A stretch of DNA of 64,000 nt, from positions 9,091,747-9,155,746 of the forward strand of contig NC_079488.1 of assembly GCF_020520425.1 (NCBI RefSeq), in the 5' to 3' direction. Each line of letters starts with the position of its first letter. Position 1 is the stretch's first letter. The stretch is from Spinacia oleracea. Lineage: Eukaryota; Streptophyta; Magnoliopsida; Caryophyllales; Amaranthaceae. The notes below the pieces were generated by a model. That model made no database searches. It was given only the letters and a program-made list of their open reading frames with translations, and was not told the origin of the DNA. The position numbers and the translations under genes are program-made. Below, piece by piece: positions 24,449 to 38,337 of this stretch.

Positions 24449-27400
24449 GAATCCAGAATTCCCAAATTCGAAGCCTAACTATGACTTTTCGGAGGTTTTA
24501 GTTTTCGAACGCAAAAGTTTGTAAATTTAAGATGTTAAATTAAGTATTTGCAATTCTTGTTGATAAATCTTGAGTTTTTGATTGACCTACTGTATATGTT
24601 TAACAATTATGAATGCCTAGACTTGTTAATTATACAACCTAATTTGTAATTATGATTAATTTGTTGAAATTCGAATAATTTAGAATTGATTTGTTTTTCA
24701 TAATTAATTAATAATTTAATTAGGTATCTATGATTAAAACCCACCATAAAAATTGATAATTTATGTTAAATTTTTAATTTTTATGACCTAGATTTGAATC
24801 CTTGTTAATCAGAAATTAATTGATTAATAAATTTTCGATTTTTCGCCCTAAAATTATGAAATTATTATGTTTTATTAATTTGTCATTAATTTTAAATTAA
24901 AAATTTTAAATTTTTATGAAAACGCCCATAAAAGTTGCACGCACAAAGCAATGGAAGCTACGTGTTACCCTTAAGGGGTGTTGTATAGTGCGGGCACGAG
25001 ACGACGAGCAAGGGAGCTCGTCGCCCGTGCGGTACGAATGCAGCGAGCAACGAACGTGGCATGCACAAGGCAATGCGCCTAAGGGGTGTGTGCTACGCGT
25101 GTGGGCGATGGGGCAACGGGCGAGCAAGTGTAGCGAGCAAGGCAAGCACGCGTGGGCAGCGATGGATGCTGCGCCACACATGCGTTGCCTCGCTCAGCAG
25201 CATGCCAAGGCATAGGCCAAGGCAGCGACGAGCTGTCCAGCAAGCCATGCCCAGCAGCGCGCCAAGGCGATGGGCGAGTGGGCTACGCGCAAGCGTGGCT
25301 CGCTGGGCCTGACGCATTGGTGCGTTGTTGCTTGGGCTTCGCGGTACGATCAATCGAGTGACAAGGGGTTTGTTGCTTGTTGGACTTGACGAGGTATGGG
25401 CGCAAGCCCATGGCCTTGTCTTGACCCGATTGGTTCGTTTTAATTTTAATTTGAATTTTTCAGTTCGGAAATAATTTAATTAACGTTAAAATTAATAATT
25501 TAAATTGTTTTCTCGGGATTTAATTTTGATTATTATAATTATTATAAATTTTAATTTATACTAATTATTTTACTAAAATTAAACCTTGAATTAATTTAAA
25601 TTCGTTTAATTCAACTGAAATCAATTAAATAAATGGATTCGATTATAATTTTATATGAGCTTTAAATTTTAATTAAACTTGTATGTTTCCGGTTAGACTA
25701 GAAATACAATTTTATTTTTAAAATTAGTAAAGTATATAAAGTTATTGGTTTAAGTGGGAGCAATTTTAGTCATAAAATCTTGATTAGGTCTGCAAATCCT
25801 TTAAGGTTAAACAACTTGATTAGAATTAATAAAGATTGAATAATTGGTAGATTATTGGTGCCCTTAATTAATTGCTGCAAATATTTATGTGATGCATACA
25901 ATGTGTTTTAACTAACCAATTATGTGGGTCATTCATGATAATGAATGGATGAATGGTATATATTGTATATGTACTGTTTTGCAGGTTATGAAGTGACTTG
26001 TATGGCCCAAATAGGATGGAAAATATGGTCTGCGTACCATTAATTTGAATGTAATTGGTCTAAAGCACCAAATTTGTTTTTCAATTCAAATATGGTCTGC
26101 GTACCATCAAATAGTTGTAATTAGTTTAATTATAATTTATCCTATTTGAAGAAAATGGCGCCTCCTACGGTGAAATTCAAGACGGAGTTTCCAATCCATT
26201 TTCAAGACGGACTTTGAAGTTGAAGCTTCAAGATTAAGTCGGGCCATACTAGATCACAATTATCTTATGCATGCTTTAAGTTATTTATTGCTTTTAAATA
26301 TGTCTTAAATATGCATGAGATCAAAGCTTGATTATGTTGCATGATTAAGGATTTTAGTTCACTTAAAATCTAACCAACATAGTAAGAGCCTTATGTTGCA
26401 TGTAAACCCAGAATTTCCAAATTCGAAGCCTAACTATGACTTTTCGGAGGTTTTAGTTTTTCGAACGCAAAAGTTTGTAAATTTAAGATGTTAGATTAAA
26501 TATTTGCGATTCTTGTTGATAAATCTTGAATTTTTGAATGACCTACAGTATATGTTTAACAAGTTTGAATGCCTAGCCTTGTTAATTATACAACCTAATT
26601 TGTAATTATGATTAATTTGTTGAAATTCGAATAATTTAGAATTAATTTGATTTTCATAATTAATTAATAATTTAATTAGGAATCCATGATTAAAATCCAC
26701 CATAAAAATTGTTAATTTATGTTAAATTTTTAATTTTTATGACCTAGATTTGAATCCATGTTAATCGGAAATTAATTGATTAATAAATTTTCGATTTTTC
26801 GCCCTAAAATTATGAAATTAATATATTTTATTAATTTGTCATTAATTTTGAATTAAAAATTTTTAATTTTTAATTTTTTTTGAAAACGCTCATTAATGTT
26901 GCACGCACAAAGCAATGGAAGCTACGTGTTACCCTTAAGGGGTGTTGTATAGTGCGGGCACGCGACGACGAGCAAGGGAGCTCGTCGCCCGTGCGGTACG
27001 AATGCAGCGAGCAACATAGTGCATGGCGCGCGCACGAGGCAAGGGAGCATATGCGCGTGTGCTGTGTGCTGTGGCGATGGGCGAAGGGCGATGGCATGGC
27101 ACGTGCAGAGGCGCGCGCGCGCGAGGGCGAGAGCTGGTCGCCCAACGATCGCTGCTCCGCGCACCAACATGCGTGGCCTCGAGGGCTTGCTTGCGCGCGA
27201 GCGCGCGAGCACTCCCATCGTGGCTGCTGCGATGCATGCGGGCGAGCAGGCTGCGCGCAAGCGTGGCTTGACTTGCTGCGTTTGCGCGTGGCTGCTGCTG
27301 CGATGAGCCATGGGCCAGCGATAAGTCGTGCACTCGACAGGGCTTGGGCGCAAGCCCAAGTGCTCGTCATGTTACGATTATCAAGTTTTAAATTTTAATT

Positions 27401-28311
27401 TGAGATTTTCAGTTCATATAATTTTAATTAATTTTAAAATTAATAATTTAAATTGTTTTCTTGGATTTTAATTTTGAATATTATAATTATTATAAATTTT
27501 AATTTATTATAATTATTTTACTAAAATTAAAAACCTTGAATTAATTTAAATTCGACTGAAAATAAATTAAATAAGTGGATTCAATTATAAATTTATATGA
27601 GCTTTAAATTTTAATTAAATTTGTATGTTTCCGGTTAGACTAGAAATACATTTTTATGTTTAAAATTAGTAAAGCATATGAATTTATTGGTTTAAGTGGG
27701 AGCGCTTTTAGTCATAAACTCTTGATTAGGTCTACAAATCCTTAAGGTTAAAACAACTTGATTAGAATTAATAAGGACTGAATAATTGGTAGATTATTGG
27801 TGCCCTTGATTAATTCCTGCAAATGTTTACGTGATGCATAATGTGTTTTAACTAACCAGCTATGTGGGCCATTCATGATAATGAATGGGTGAATGGTATA
27901 TATTGTATATGTACTGTTTTGCAGGTTATGAAGTGACTAGTATGGCCCAAATAGGATAGAAAATATGGTCTGCGTACCATTAATTTGAATATAATTGGTC
28001 TAAAGTACCAAAGTTGTTTTTCAAATTCAAATATGGTCTGCGTACCATCAAATAGTTGTAATTAGTTTTAATTATAGCTTATCCTATTTGAAGAAAATGG
28101 TGCCTCCCACGGAGATTTTCAAGACGGACTTTGAAGTCAAAGCTTCAAGATGAAGTCGGGCCATACTAGATCACATTTATCTTATGCATGCTTTAAGTTA
28201 TTTATTGCTTTTAAATATGTCTTAAATATGCATGAGATTGTGGCTTGACTATGTTGCATGATTAAGGATTTTAGTTCACTTAAAATCTAACCAACATAGT
28301 AAGAGCCTTAA
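24449..28311. repeat. Tandem duplication of about 1.95 kb in copia interior 1
   Basis: Copy 1 runs about 24449-26405 and copy 2 about 26406-28311. Both begin CCAAATTCGAAGCCTAACTA and end with AAATCTAACCAACATAGTAAG-like DNA. Each has a GC-rich island (24930-25430, 26900-27370) set in very AT-rich DNA. The islands share CACGCACAAAGCAATGGAAG and a hairpin GACGAGC-AAGGGA-GCTCGTC but differ afterwards. Long frames in the islands are composition artefacts. Confidence 0.82.
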
Positions 28312-31100
28312 GTACCAAACTTAAAAATTGAGTTAAAAGGTGTCATGCCAAAATAAACACTTACTTGGATATCCTTTACATCAATCTAGTAATAGTTTTC
28401 GCTCAGCGAGGTGTTATTTATTGGTCCTAAATGGGTAAGGTACACAAATAATTATGAGTACAAGTTAGTTTTGGTGAAACTCAACGATATAAGTAATGAG
28501 TCCTTTTATGTCGTGGCAAAATCGATAGGTTTACCTAATAAGTTCTTAGACGTACCTATCAACCAAGAGTAGTTTCTAGACTATTAGCAAAAGGCTTTTG
28601 CTTACCTAAAATGTTTTAGAATTGAGTCAAAATACATAATGTGCTTAATTCTTCAATGGTTTTAGGGTCTTGGAATCATTTTATTCACACCTGTCGGAAC
28701 ATTAAATTCGAAAAAAATGCTAATAACTTGTTTAAATTGCATGAATGCTTTAATTTTCAAGTTATTACTCATGATAAATGTTTAGACTTTGCATGCTTTA
28801 ATGTATGTTTTAATTATTGTTTATAATTAAATATCTTGCACTGCAGTAAACCCTTTTAGAAAGGTAACAGTAAATTTCCTCGATTGGTAATGAATCCAAG
28901 AACGATTCACGGAAATGAGAGAAAATGAGCAATTTAAATGTACGTTTCTTTTAGTGACTTTTATGGTTGTTTTCGAGTATCAAAATCGAATGGCAAACCA
29001 ATTGGTGCTTGTGAATTCAAAATACACTGTAGTTTTGAGATCATAAAGCATTGAGTTTAAACTCTCAGCTTTACCAATGGTTAACAACCTAATATCTTTG
29101 TCCATTTAATTCTCGAATGAGTCTAGCCCTTAGACATTCGAATAGATCGATGCTTAGAGAACTTTAGAAGCTTCTGGTAAGATCATCTAGTTGAAACAAA
29201 ACATTCAACATAAATTAAAATGGTAAGAACCTTTTTGGAGTGACATTGGACATGTCTAACAAAGTATAAAAGTCAACACTAAAGAATTCAATTCTTAAGA
29301 CTATAAGAAAGGGTACAAGAAATAGGAAAACAAAGGAACAAATGAAAGGAATTTACGATTCCTTTTCTACCTATAAGTTTATGTTTAAAGAGAAGTGACA
29401 TAGCAATAAAACTTCATTGGTATCATATACCGCTTGAGGTTCTTACTTCGGTAATAACTCAAATAATGGAAGCTAGGCTACACTAATGTCCTACAAGTGG
29501 GAAATGAAGCATGGCAATGCTACATTAGTTGTAGGGTCATCTAGTTTGTTTTAAGTCCTTTCAAAGGCTGGAACTTAATGGCTATTTTGTTCCATAATCA
29601 GCATGCCTAAATTTCTGTTTTCAAACACAGAAAGACTCACATTCAAGAAAAACAAAAGCAATGTTTGTTTGTTTATTTGAGTGAAATGGTCAATTACGGG
29701 TTGAGTCAATATGCTTGATTAAAACAAACAACTCTTTAACAATAAAAACTTTACTAGGTTCAAATCAACCCCTTGATTTGAGTTCCACTAATCTTTGGCA
29801 CTGTTGCTTAGACCATATCAACAAGTTAACATTCAAAAGCTCTATTTTGATGGACTTTTGAAAGTTGATTGATTTCTAGTTCTATTTAAGACAACTAGTC
29901 TTACTTGTTGAAAGTAACAAAAGATATGAACTATTGTTAGAACGCCTAGACAATAGAGTTCAAAGCTAAAGAAAGGTTTTTATGACTTTATTATTTCACA
30001 CATATTTGAGTGAATATAGGTTTATTTACTCAATGTGATATAAGTTTGAATCTGTTTGGCTAGTTCAAAGATTCAGAAGTATAAATCCCACTTGGTAAGG
30101 AATCATAAAGATCTAGGATAGATCATGTTAATGATTGCTTGAGACAAAAAATGATCATCAATGATTGTGTGTTGTAATTTCACAATCTAGCTCCATGAGA
30201 TATGGCATATCTAAGTGGAATGATCGAAGTCAATTAGTACTTGATTCGATCAATGATGAATCATAAAGACTTTTCCTATAATTTCTAAAACAAAATGCTC
30301 AACTACCACCAAACTAAACCAAATTCGTCAAAGCTATTGAAAAGTAATTTCAGGATATCTTTTCAATTATATATATCTAAAGAGTTGCTAAACTCAGTGG
30401 GAGCTTAGTGTTTGTTATTCAACAAACTAAGGCCCAAGTATAGATATATGTTTCATTGTGATGTATTCAAATGAGACACAAGGGTATTGTTTCTACCACG
30501 AATTTTTGAGAACATAATGTTTGTTTGCTCGAAATAATGTCCTTTTGGAGATTCGTTTCCAAAATGACAAGTGGGAGAAAATAGACCTCGAAAGTCTTCG
30601 AGGCGAACAACAAACATAAACGGACATTCCGGAGGCTTTTCGAAGTGCTTCAGAAAATCCGAACTTATTCTTTAAGGACTTTAGAAGTGGCTTTGAAGAA
30701 TAGACATCTCTTAGAGGACTTACAAGTGCTTCAAGGAGAACAGAATATTCAAAGGACTCTCAAAGTGCCTGTTTATAATCTATTGTTTGATGTTCTATAC
30801 CCAAGTAGGCATAGTGTTCAAGTCACTGAAACTATGAGATTCTTCTATTAGATAGTGATGAAACATAGAGTTCAGGTCAATGAAACTATGAGATTCTTCT
30901 ATTAGATAGTAAAGAAACCTACAACTTGCAATCGAACTATTATCACGTAGATTAATGAGTTTGTGACTTGTAAGAAAGCTATGACGAAACCCAGATTCCC
31001 TAAAATGGTTAGAGGCTATATATAGACTTAATGTTTAATTGGTTAAAGGCCATAAAAACATACTCAATGTTTTGATGACAAAATTGAAAATTTTGTTGAT

Positions 31101-31376
31101 TTGCAAGAATGGTTTACACCAATTGGTTGCAAATTGGTTTTAAGGATAAAAACCATCAAACACAAAGCTAGATTAGTTGCTAAAGGTTACAAGCAAATTC
31201 ACGGCGTTGATTGTGTTGAAACCTCATGCATAATCATAATGCTTAAGTCTATAATTCAAGTAATGATTGCATATTGGTACATATGGCAATTGGATGACAA
31301 AACGTATTCCTCAATCAAATGTTGGAAGAAACTATGTACATGGTATGTCATAGGATTTGTGGATCCAAATAAATAA
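31101..31376 (+). pseudogene. Decayed copia reverse transcriptase fragment
   Basis: Reads HKARLVAKGYKQIHGVDCVE, the counterpart of SKARLVAKGYRQVHGVDYDE in interior 2, followed by a degenerate version of the next motif (WQLDDKTYSS for WQMDVKTAFL). Both ends run into stops. The catalytic YVDD is not present here. Confidence 0.8.
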
Positions 31377-33564
31377 AGCTTGAAAAGGAAAGCTAGCTTA
31401 TGAAATCTAAGTACAGATTTAAGCAAGAAACTGGGAATCGGAATTGTATTTTAGTGAAGCTAATAAGTATTTTAGTTTCATAAAATGTACATGATTCTTA
31501 TAGATATATAAGAAGTTTAGTGGGAGTACAGAAAACTTAATTGGTCCTATGTGCATCATACACATATCTCTCTATTGTGAAATAACATTCAAATGCTAAA
31601 AGGTTAGGTTTGAAATTATTCATCAATGACGGACCAAGGCGAAACTTAGTACATACTGGGTATTAAGATCTATTTTCAAAGATCTTATAATATTGTTTTA
31701 GATTAGTAATGGCATTTACTAAATCAAACACGAAAGACTCCATTGGAGATATTCGACCCATGTGAATAAATCTAAGTAATGAATGTTTGAACTATGTATA
31801 AGCATTTACTAAGTTAAACATCAAAGGATCCAAGTGAGATTCTTAAACCTATATTATATGTCAAAGAATTTAGCTGGATTCAGTATCTGCTGAAATTGAA
31901 TGAGCTAAAGTTACATGAATAGAATTCAATTGAGAATAATTCTGCAAAAGAATTTATCATGTATGATATAATATGAGGATCTCCAAAAATGTATCGTATG
32001 GCTTTAGGCATAACGAACATATACCAATCTCTATTGATCTAAGTGAAGATCAACTAGATTGAGATAAAAAAAAACTTATGGTACTTGAAAATGTACATAG
32101 GAATAGTTCTTGATTCAAGGAAATAAAGATATGCTAAATATTGATGCTACACGCATAAACACTGGCAAAGGATCAAGCAAGATTCCTTTGGAGTTAACCA
32201 TTGAAAAGGACGAGCTAAAATAGCATCGTGTTTGGAAATGGCAACATGGATTGGAGACCATGAGTTGTTGCGTGGGAAATTAAATATTAATTTCTATGTT
32301 CTAAGATATAGTTGGAAAGTCTTCCGCATATCTATGAACTGCTTGGATAAGTAAATCCAAACAAAGCTTCACTAGCAACCTAAACAGTTGAAGTAAAAGT
32401 ACTTATTGCCTAAGAAGCAATAAAACAGAGTTGTTTATATTAATGAGTTCTTCATTGAACTTGGGAAGATCACATGTCAATTGACTTAATGGTTCTTCAT
32501 TGCAAAATGCGTAGAACCACTAATGTAGTAAGAAAGACTAGATCACATAATAAACAAACTCAAAAGATCTTATCATTCTATCTCGTAAAACATTCGATGA
32601 AAAGGATATTAATATTGGCAAAGCATGATAACTAAACCTATGCAACAAGTGAGAAACAACACTCACATTGTGGCACTGGAAATCAAGCATAGCTTTGAAT
32701 TCCACGAACTGTTTTAAAGATGGGTTTGAGGCCCATGGTTGTAAAACATTGGGGTTGAACATTTATCATATATGAAATGTATTTTCATATTCCATTTAAT
32801 CTTGGTTTAGTATTAAATGATGAGTACCTTCAATTTGACGATATATTCAAGATAGACTGTCAGGACCAGTCCTGTGACTAAGAAATGTCTATCAAGTGAA
32901 CTTGAATGTCAAAATTTGAAAATGGTCCCTGGTCGGAGTTTTCTATAAAGATGGACGCAAAGAAAACGTTAGACGACTAGTATGCAAGATGACTAGTAGT
33001 TCTGTTTCTTGAGCTATGTGGACATGGCAATGTCGTAATCATTTGCATAGATACTTACTTTGGGAAGACTAGTATCGGACAGACCTATGAAACTTTACTG
33101 TAAGAGATGAAAATCTGTCATAAGTAAATTTCATTAAAATTATTAGACACTAAATCCTCAATACCTGAGTGATTTGAGATTACTTGTTTGAGAACTGGTT
33201 GCTTTGACGTTGACCAACCGTCGCACCGTAAAAGGAGGCTATAAAGGCAACGCTCAGGTAATCACCTATCAAACAAAGTCTAATCTCAAGATCACAAGAT
33301 TGGGATTGTCCTCCCATAAATCGGGATGAGATGCTTAAAAGTTGTACAAGGCCACTCGGAGAGCTAGAAACTGTAAAATGCCTGGCCGTGCTCGGATGAA
33401 TCATAGGCTATGATTATCTGTTTATTTGATCAGTTGAACTCTGAAACCGAGAAACACCTCTGGACATAATAAGGATGACAACTCTTACCTTATGTTCAAG
33501 AGCAAGCATCGAGCGACAAAGGAATTAGGAAATGCACACTTGTTCCCAAGGACAAGTGGGAGAC

Positions 33565-34955
33565 TGAAGGAAATAATGCCCTTGGTCCAAGTATGCATAT
33601 AATATTAAGTCTAATTAATGCGGTTCAGTATTAATTAACAAGTTAATAATTCAGTGAGATCAAGTGAGCTGAATGCCTAGCTAGAGGCCGCTTCAGTTCA
33701 AGTGGAATTAATTATATTAATCCACAGCTTACTCTTGACTGAACCCGTAGGGTCACACAAATAGTACGTAAACAGATCAAGTATTTAATGGCATTAAATA
33801 CTCCATCTATGGATATTCGGAATAGACGGATCTTGGTTCCAGTGGGATTTGAGATCGTCAAAGGCAAGAAATGAATACTCCGGAAACGATGATATTGCCG
33901 AAAACGGAAATATGGATCGTATCGGAAATATAAATATTATCCAAGTCGTAGATGTTGCCGGAAACGGAAACATGGTACGTATCGGAAAATATTATCGGAA
34001 ATGGAAATATTGCCGGAATCGGAAATGTTGCCGGAAACGGAAATATTGTCAGAATCGGAAATATTATCGGAATCGGAAAATAATTCCGGAAACGGAAATA
34101 TTAAATATTTGTTCGAAACGGAAATTAATTCCGGAATCGGAAATATTAAATATTGTTCGTATCAGAAATGAATTCCGGAACCGGGAATTTAATCGGAAGC
34201 GCATCGTACGAATTAACATCGGATGAGGCTTGCTAGACGAAGGCCCAGCACGAAGCCAGGCCCACGCCCAGCAAGCCGAGCGCCCAACACGAAGGCCACA
34301 AGCCTCGCCAGGCCAAGCGCAAGGCCAGGCCCGGCAAGGCTGCTGGCGCGCGCGCTGAGCGTGCTCGTGGGCTGCGAGGCAGCACTCTTGCGTGTGGGCC
34401 GCAAGGCCTGCGCGGTGCGTGCTTCCCTCGTGGTCGTGCGACACTCGTGTTCGTAACGAATCCTAATCCTATCGGAATTCGTGCATTGATTAAATCCTAA
34501 TCCTAAAAGATTAAATTTATTATTTAGAGTTCTAATAGGATTCTAATAAATAAATCCATATCCTAGTAGGATTATAATTCCTTTCCATAAACTCTATAAA
34601 TAGGTGCCTAGGGACACATATTTACATCGACAATTGAAGTATTCTAAAGGTAAGATTTTGAAGCAAAAATCAGCCAAACACTTGCAACCTATTAGCCGAA
34701 AATCCTAGTAACCTTAAGGGCGATTCTAGTTGGTCAAGCTTAAGGCGGATCCGGACGTGCTGTGGACTATCTACGGAGGGACGACACTTGGAGTCCTAAA
34801 GACTTGTTCTTGTTCGGTTCGGGCGCAGCTAGGGAGGGCATGCTACAAAGTGTATGCATCTAAATTATGCTAAATGATTATGTGTAAATAATATGTTTCT
34901 TGGCTTTATGGTTTTTCCGCATGATTTATGTTTTTTCATATGTATCATAACCTAA
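33565..34955 (+). repeat. Copia LTR2
   Basis: Starts TGAAGG after the purine tract at 33549-33564. TATA box CTATAAATAGG near 34594, of a different type from LTR1. It stops at CATAACCTAA without the final CTAACA and runs straight into gag coding sequence, so the 3' tip, the primer site and the gag start are missing. The left ~660 bp look nearly identical to LTR4. Confidence 0.85.
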
Positions 34956-37900
34956 TCCAAAAGTGATAAGCAGGATGTGCTTATGGTGCGTGGGGGAAAG
35001 TTCAAGAAATCTGGAAAGAAGAGGAATGCTAAGAAAGGTGGCAACAAGGCCAGCCCAACTAAGCAAACTGGCGCCAAGTCTGAAAAGAGGAAGGTCAGTC
35101 AACCCACTTCTGAATCTGAATGCTTCTACTGCAAGAAGAAGGGGCATTGGAAGAGAGATTTCTTGAAGCTAAAGGAAGATCAAAAGAACGGAACAGTCGT
35201 TCCATCTTCAGGTATTTTCGTTATAGACTGTACACTTGTTAATTCAACTTCTTGGGTATTAGATACAGGTTGTGGCTCACACTTATGTTCCAATTCTCAG
35301 GGACTAAGAAGAAGTAGAAAGTTAAGCAAGGGTGAAGTCGACCTACGAGTGGGAAATGGAGCAAGGATTGCTGCATTAGCTGTAGGAACTTATTATTTGT
35401 CGTTGCCCTCTGGGCTAGTTTTGGAACTGGAAGAGTGTTTCCATGTTCCAAGGCTTACTAAAAACATCATTTCTGTTTCTTGATTAGATGCTAAGGGATT
35501 TTCCTTTTTAATAAAATACAATAGTTGTTCGTTTTATTTTAAAGTGATGTTTTATGGATCTGCTAGATTAGTCAATGGACTTTATTTATTAGATCACGAC
35601 AAACAAGTTTATAACATAAATACCAAAAGGGCCAAAAAGGATGATTCAGATCTCACCTATCTGTGGCATTGTCGATTAGGCCATATTAATTTGAAACGCA
35701 TGGAAAGACTTCAAAAGGAAGGAATTCTAGAACCATTTGACTTAGAGGATTATGGTAAGTGCGAATCATGTTTACTTGGCAAAATGACAAAGCAGCCTTT
35801 CTCTAAAGTTGGAGAAAGAGCAACTGAACTATTGGGTTTAACCCATACAGATGTATGTGGACCAATGAGTACAAATGCTAGAGGTGGTTTCAGCTACTTT
35901 ATCACTTTCACTGATGACTTCAGTAGATATGGCTATGTCTACCTAATGAAGCATAAGTCTGAATCCTTTGATAAATTCAAGGAATTTCAGAGTGAAGTAG
36001 AGAATCAATTAGGCAAGAAGATTAAAGCACTGCGGTCTGATAGAAGCGGTGAATATCTGAGCTATGAATTTGATGACCATCTGAAAGAATGTGGAATTCT
36101 ATCAGAATTGACTCCTCCTGGAACACCACAATGGAACGGTGTGTCGGAACGGAGGAACAGAACCTTGCTAGACATGGTTAAGTCAATGATGGGTCAGGCC
36201 GAACTTCCAATAGAATTTTGGGGACATGCACTAAATACAGCTGCACTCACTATAAATAGAGCTCCGTCTAAAGCTGTTGAAAAGACTCCATATGAGTTAT
36301 GGTTTGGAAAGCCTCCAAAAGTATCTTTTCTTAAGATTTGGGGATGTGAAGTATACGTCAAACGATTAATTTCAGACAAACTTCATCCAAAATCTGACAA
36401 ATGTATCCTTGTGGGCTATCCAAAGGAAACAAAGGGGTATTACTTCTACAATACATCTGAGAACAAGGTGTTTGTTGCTCGAGATGGTATCTTTTTGGGA
36501 AAGGATCACATTTCCAAAATGACAAGTGGGAGAAAAGTAGACCTCGAAGAAATTCGAGTCGAACAACAAACTCTAGAGAATGCTCAAGATGACATTCAAG
36601 ATGAAACTCAGAAATCTTTAGAAGTATCTGGTGAGAATCATGGTCAATCTAGAGATATAACCCCGCGTAGATCACAGAGATATAGAACCCAACCTGAAAG
36701 GTACTTAGTTATTTTGACGAACGAGAGCTATGACGTTCTATTACTTGAAAGTGATGAACCTGCGACTTACAAACAAGCTATGACGAGCCCTAGCTCCAAG
36801 CAATGGCATGAAGCCATGCAATCTGAATTAGACTCCATGTCTGAAAACCAAGTATGGGATTTGGTCGATTTGCCAGATGGATACCAAGCCATTGGAAGCA
36901 AATGGGTTTTCAAACTGAAAAAGGACAAGGATGGGAAACTTGAAGTTTCCAAAGCTAGATTGGTTGCAAAAGGTTACAGGCAAGTCCACGGTGTGGATTA
37001 CGATGAAACCTTTTCACCAGTTGCAATGCTAAAGTCTATTCGGAAAATGTTAGCAACCGCTGTATATTACGATTACGAAATATGGCAGATGGATGTCAAA
37101 ACCGCTTTCTTAAACGGCGTTTTAACAGAAACTGTGTTTATGACACAGCCTGAAGGTTTTGAGGATCCAAAGAATGCTAAAAAGGTATGCAAGCTAAAAA
37201 AAGTCAATCTACGGATTGAAGCAGGCATCCAGGAGCTGGAATATACGTTTTGATGAAGCAGTAAGTGACTTTGGTTTCATCAAGAACGCAGACGAATCTT
37301 GTGTATACAAGAAGGTCAGTGGGAGCAAAATTGCTTTCCTAGTATTATATGTCGACGACATATTACTTATCGGAAATGACATTCCTATGTTGAACTCTGT
37401 CAAGATTTGGCTTGGGAAATGTTTTTCGATGAAAGATCTAGGAGAAGCACAGTACATATTGGGCATCAAGATTTACAGAGATAGATCTAAAAAGATGATT
37501 GGACTTAGTCAAAGCACTTATATCAATAAGGTGCTTGATAGGTTCAAGATGGCGGACTCCAAGCGAGGCTACCTACCCATGTCTCATGGAATAACTCTAA
37601 GCAAGACTCAGTGCCCAAAAACACTTGATGAGCGTAGACGAATGAATGGGATTCCATATGCATCATTGATTGGTTCAATAATGTATGCTATGATATATAC
37701 ACGCCCGGATGTTGCATACGCACTCAGTGCTACGAGCAGATACCAGTCAGAACCAGGAGAGGCGCATTGGACTGCAGCCAAGAATATTCTGAAGTACCTG
37801 AAAAGGCACAAAGATGACTTCCTGGTCTATGGTGGAGATGATAAATTAATTGTTAAAGGCTATACGGACGCAAGTTTCCAAACCGACAAAGATGATTTCA

Positions 37901-38337
37901 GATCACAGTCTGGGTTTGTCTTCTGCCTCAACAGAGGTGCAGTAAGCTGGAAAAGTGCTAAGCAAAGCACCATTGCGGATTCTACAACTGAAGCGGAGTA
38001 CATTGCTGCACATGAAGCAGCAAAGGAAGCTATATGGCTAAGGAAGTTCATAGGTGAACTTGGTGTAGTCCCCTCCATTAAAGGACCAATAGCCCTGTAT
38101 TGTGATAATAACGGAGCTATTGCACAGGCAAAAGAGCCTAGACACCACCAGAGAGTCAAGCATGTACTTCATAGATTTCACCTTCTACGAGAGTTCGTTG
38201 AAAGAAAAGAAGTCGAGATAAACAAGATTGGAACTGATGACAACATATCAGATCCATTAACTAAACCTCTGCCGCAGGCGAAGCACAACTCGCACACTGC
38301 AGCTATGGGAATCAAGCATATTGGAGAATGGCTTTGA
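34956..38337 (+). pseudogene. Copia gag-pol (interior 2), one stop and one frameshift
   Basis: Polyprotein of a Ty1/copia element, 5'-truncated: it begins inside gag at the LTR2 junction. Order: basic gag tail; zinc knuckle CFYCKKKGHWKRDF, whose fourth Cys is replaced by Phe; protease with DTGCGSH near 35266; HHCC region (WHCRLGHINLKRME, CESCLLGKM); integrase core with TDDFSRYGYVYL and NGVSERRNRTLL; RVT_2 reverse transcriptase from about 36890; YVDD near 37350; RNase H (TDASFQ, TTEAEYIA, CDNNGAIA), ending at TGA 38335-38337. A TGA at 35481-35483 interrupts ISVS/LDAKGFSF, and the frame shifts near an A-run at 37195-37203 just before the YGLKQ motif. Otherwise the frame is open, so loss of function is recent. 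Confidence 0.92.

Larger units (their letters stand above)
24203..33564 (+). mobile_element. Interior 1 of the copia array: long non-coding leader and decayed pol
   Basis: After the primer site come about 4.1 kb of non-coding DNA including a ~1.95-kb tandem duplication, then about 5.2 kb that aligns in patches with the pol of interior 2 but is riddled with stops. Traces: CCAAAATGACAAGTGGGAGA near 30561 matches 36513, and an RT fragment lies at 31101-31376. It ends in the segment with GACTGTCAGGACCAGTCCTG and the purine tract before LTR2. It is a non-autonomous relative of the coding copy. Confidence 0.75.

Noticed and set aside
26870..27398. Overlapping frames of 95-172 codons on both strands in the GC island
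   Set aside because: High GC makes stops rare in all frames; no domain, and the matching island in the other copy does not keep the frames.
24203..33564. Independent insertion of LTR1-LTR2 as a simple element
   Set aside because: No target duplication flanks LTR2, while TTAGG pairs LTR1 with LTR4.
33849..34226. A 125-codon frame in LTR2 with an identical copy in LTR4 (43132-43509)
   Set aside because: It lies over the CGGAAA short-repeat array and opens with TTG; the identity reflects a recent LTR copy. Peptide is low complexity.
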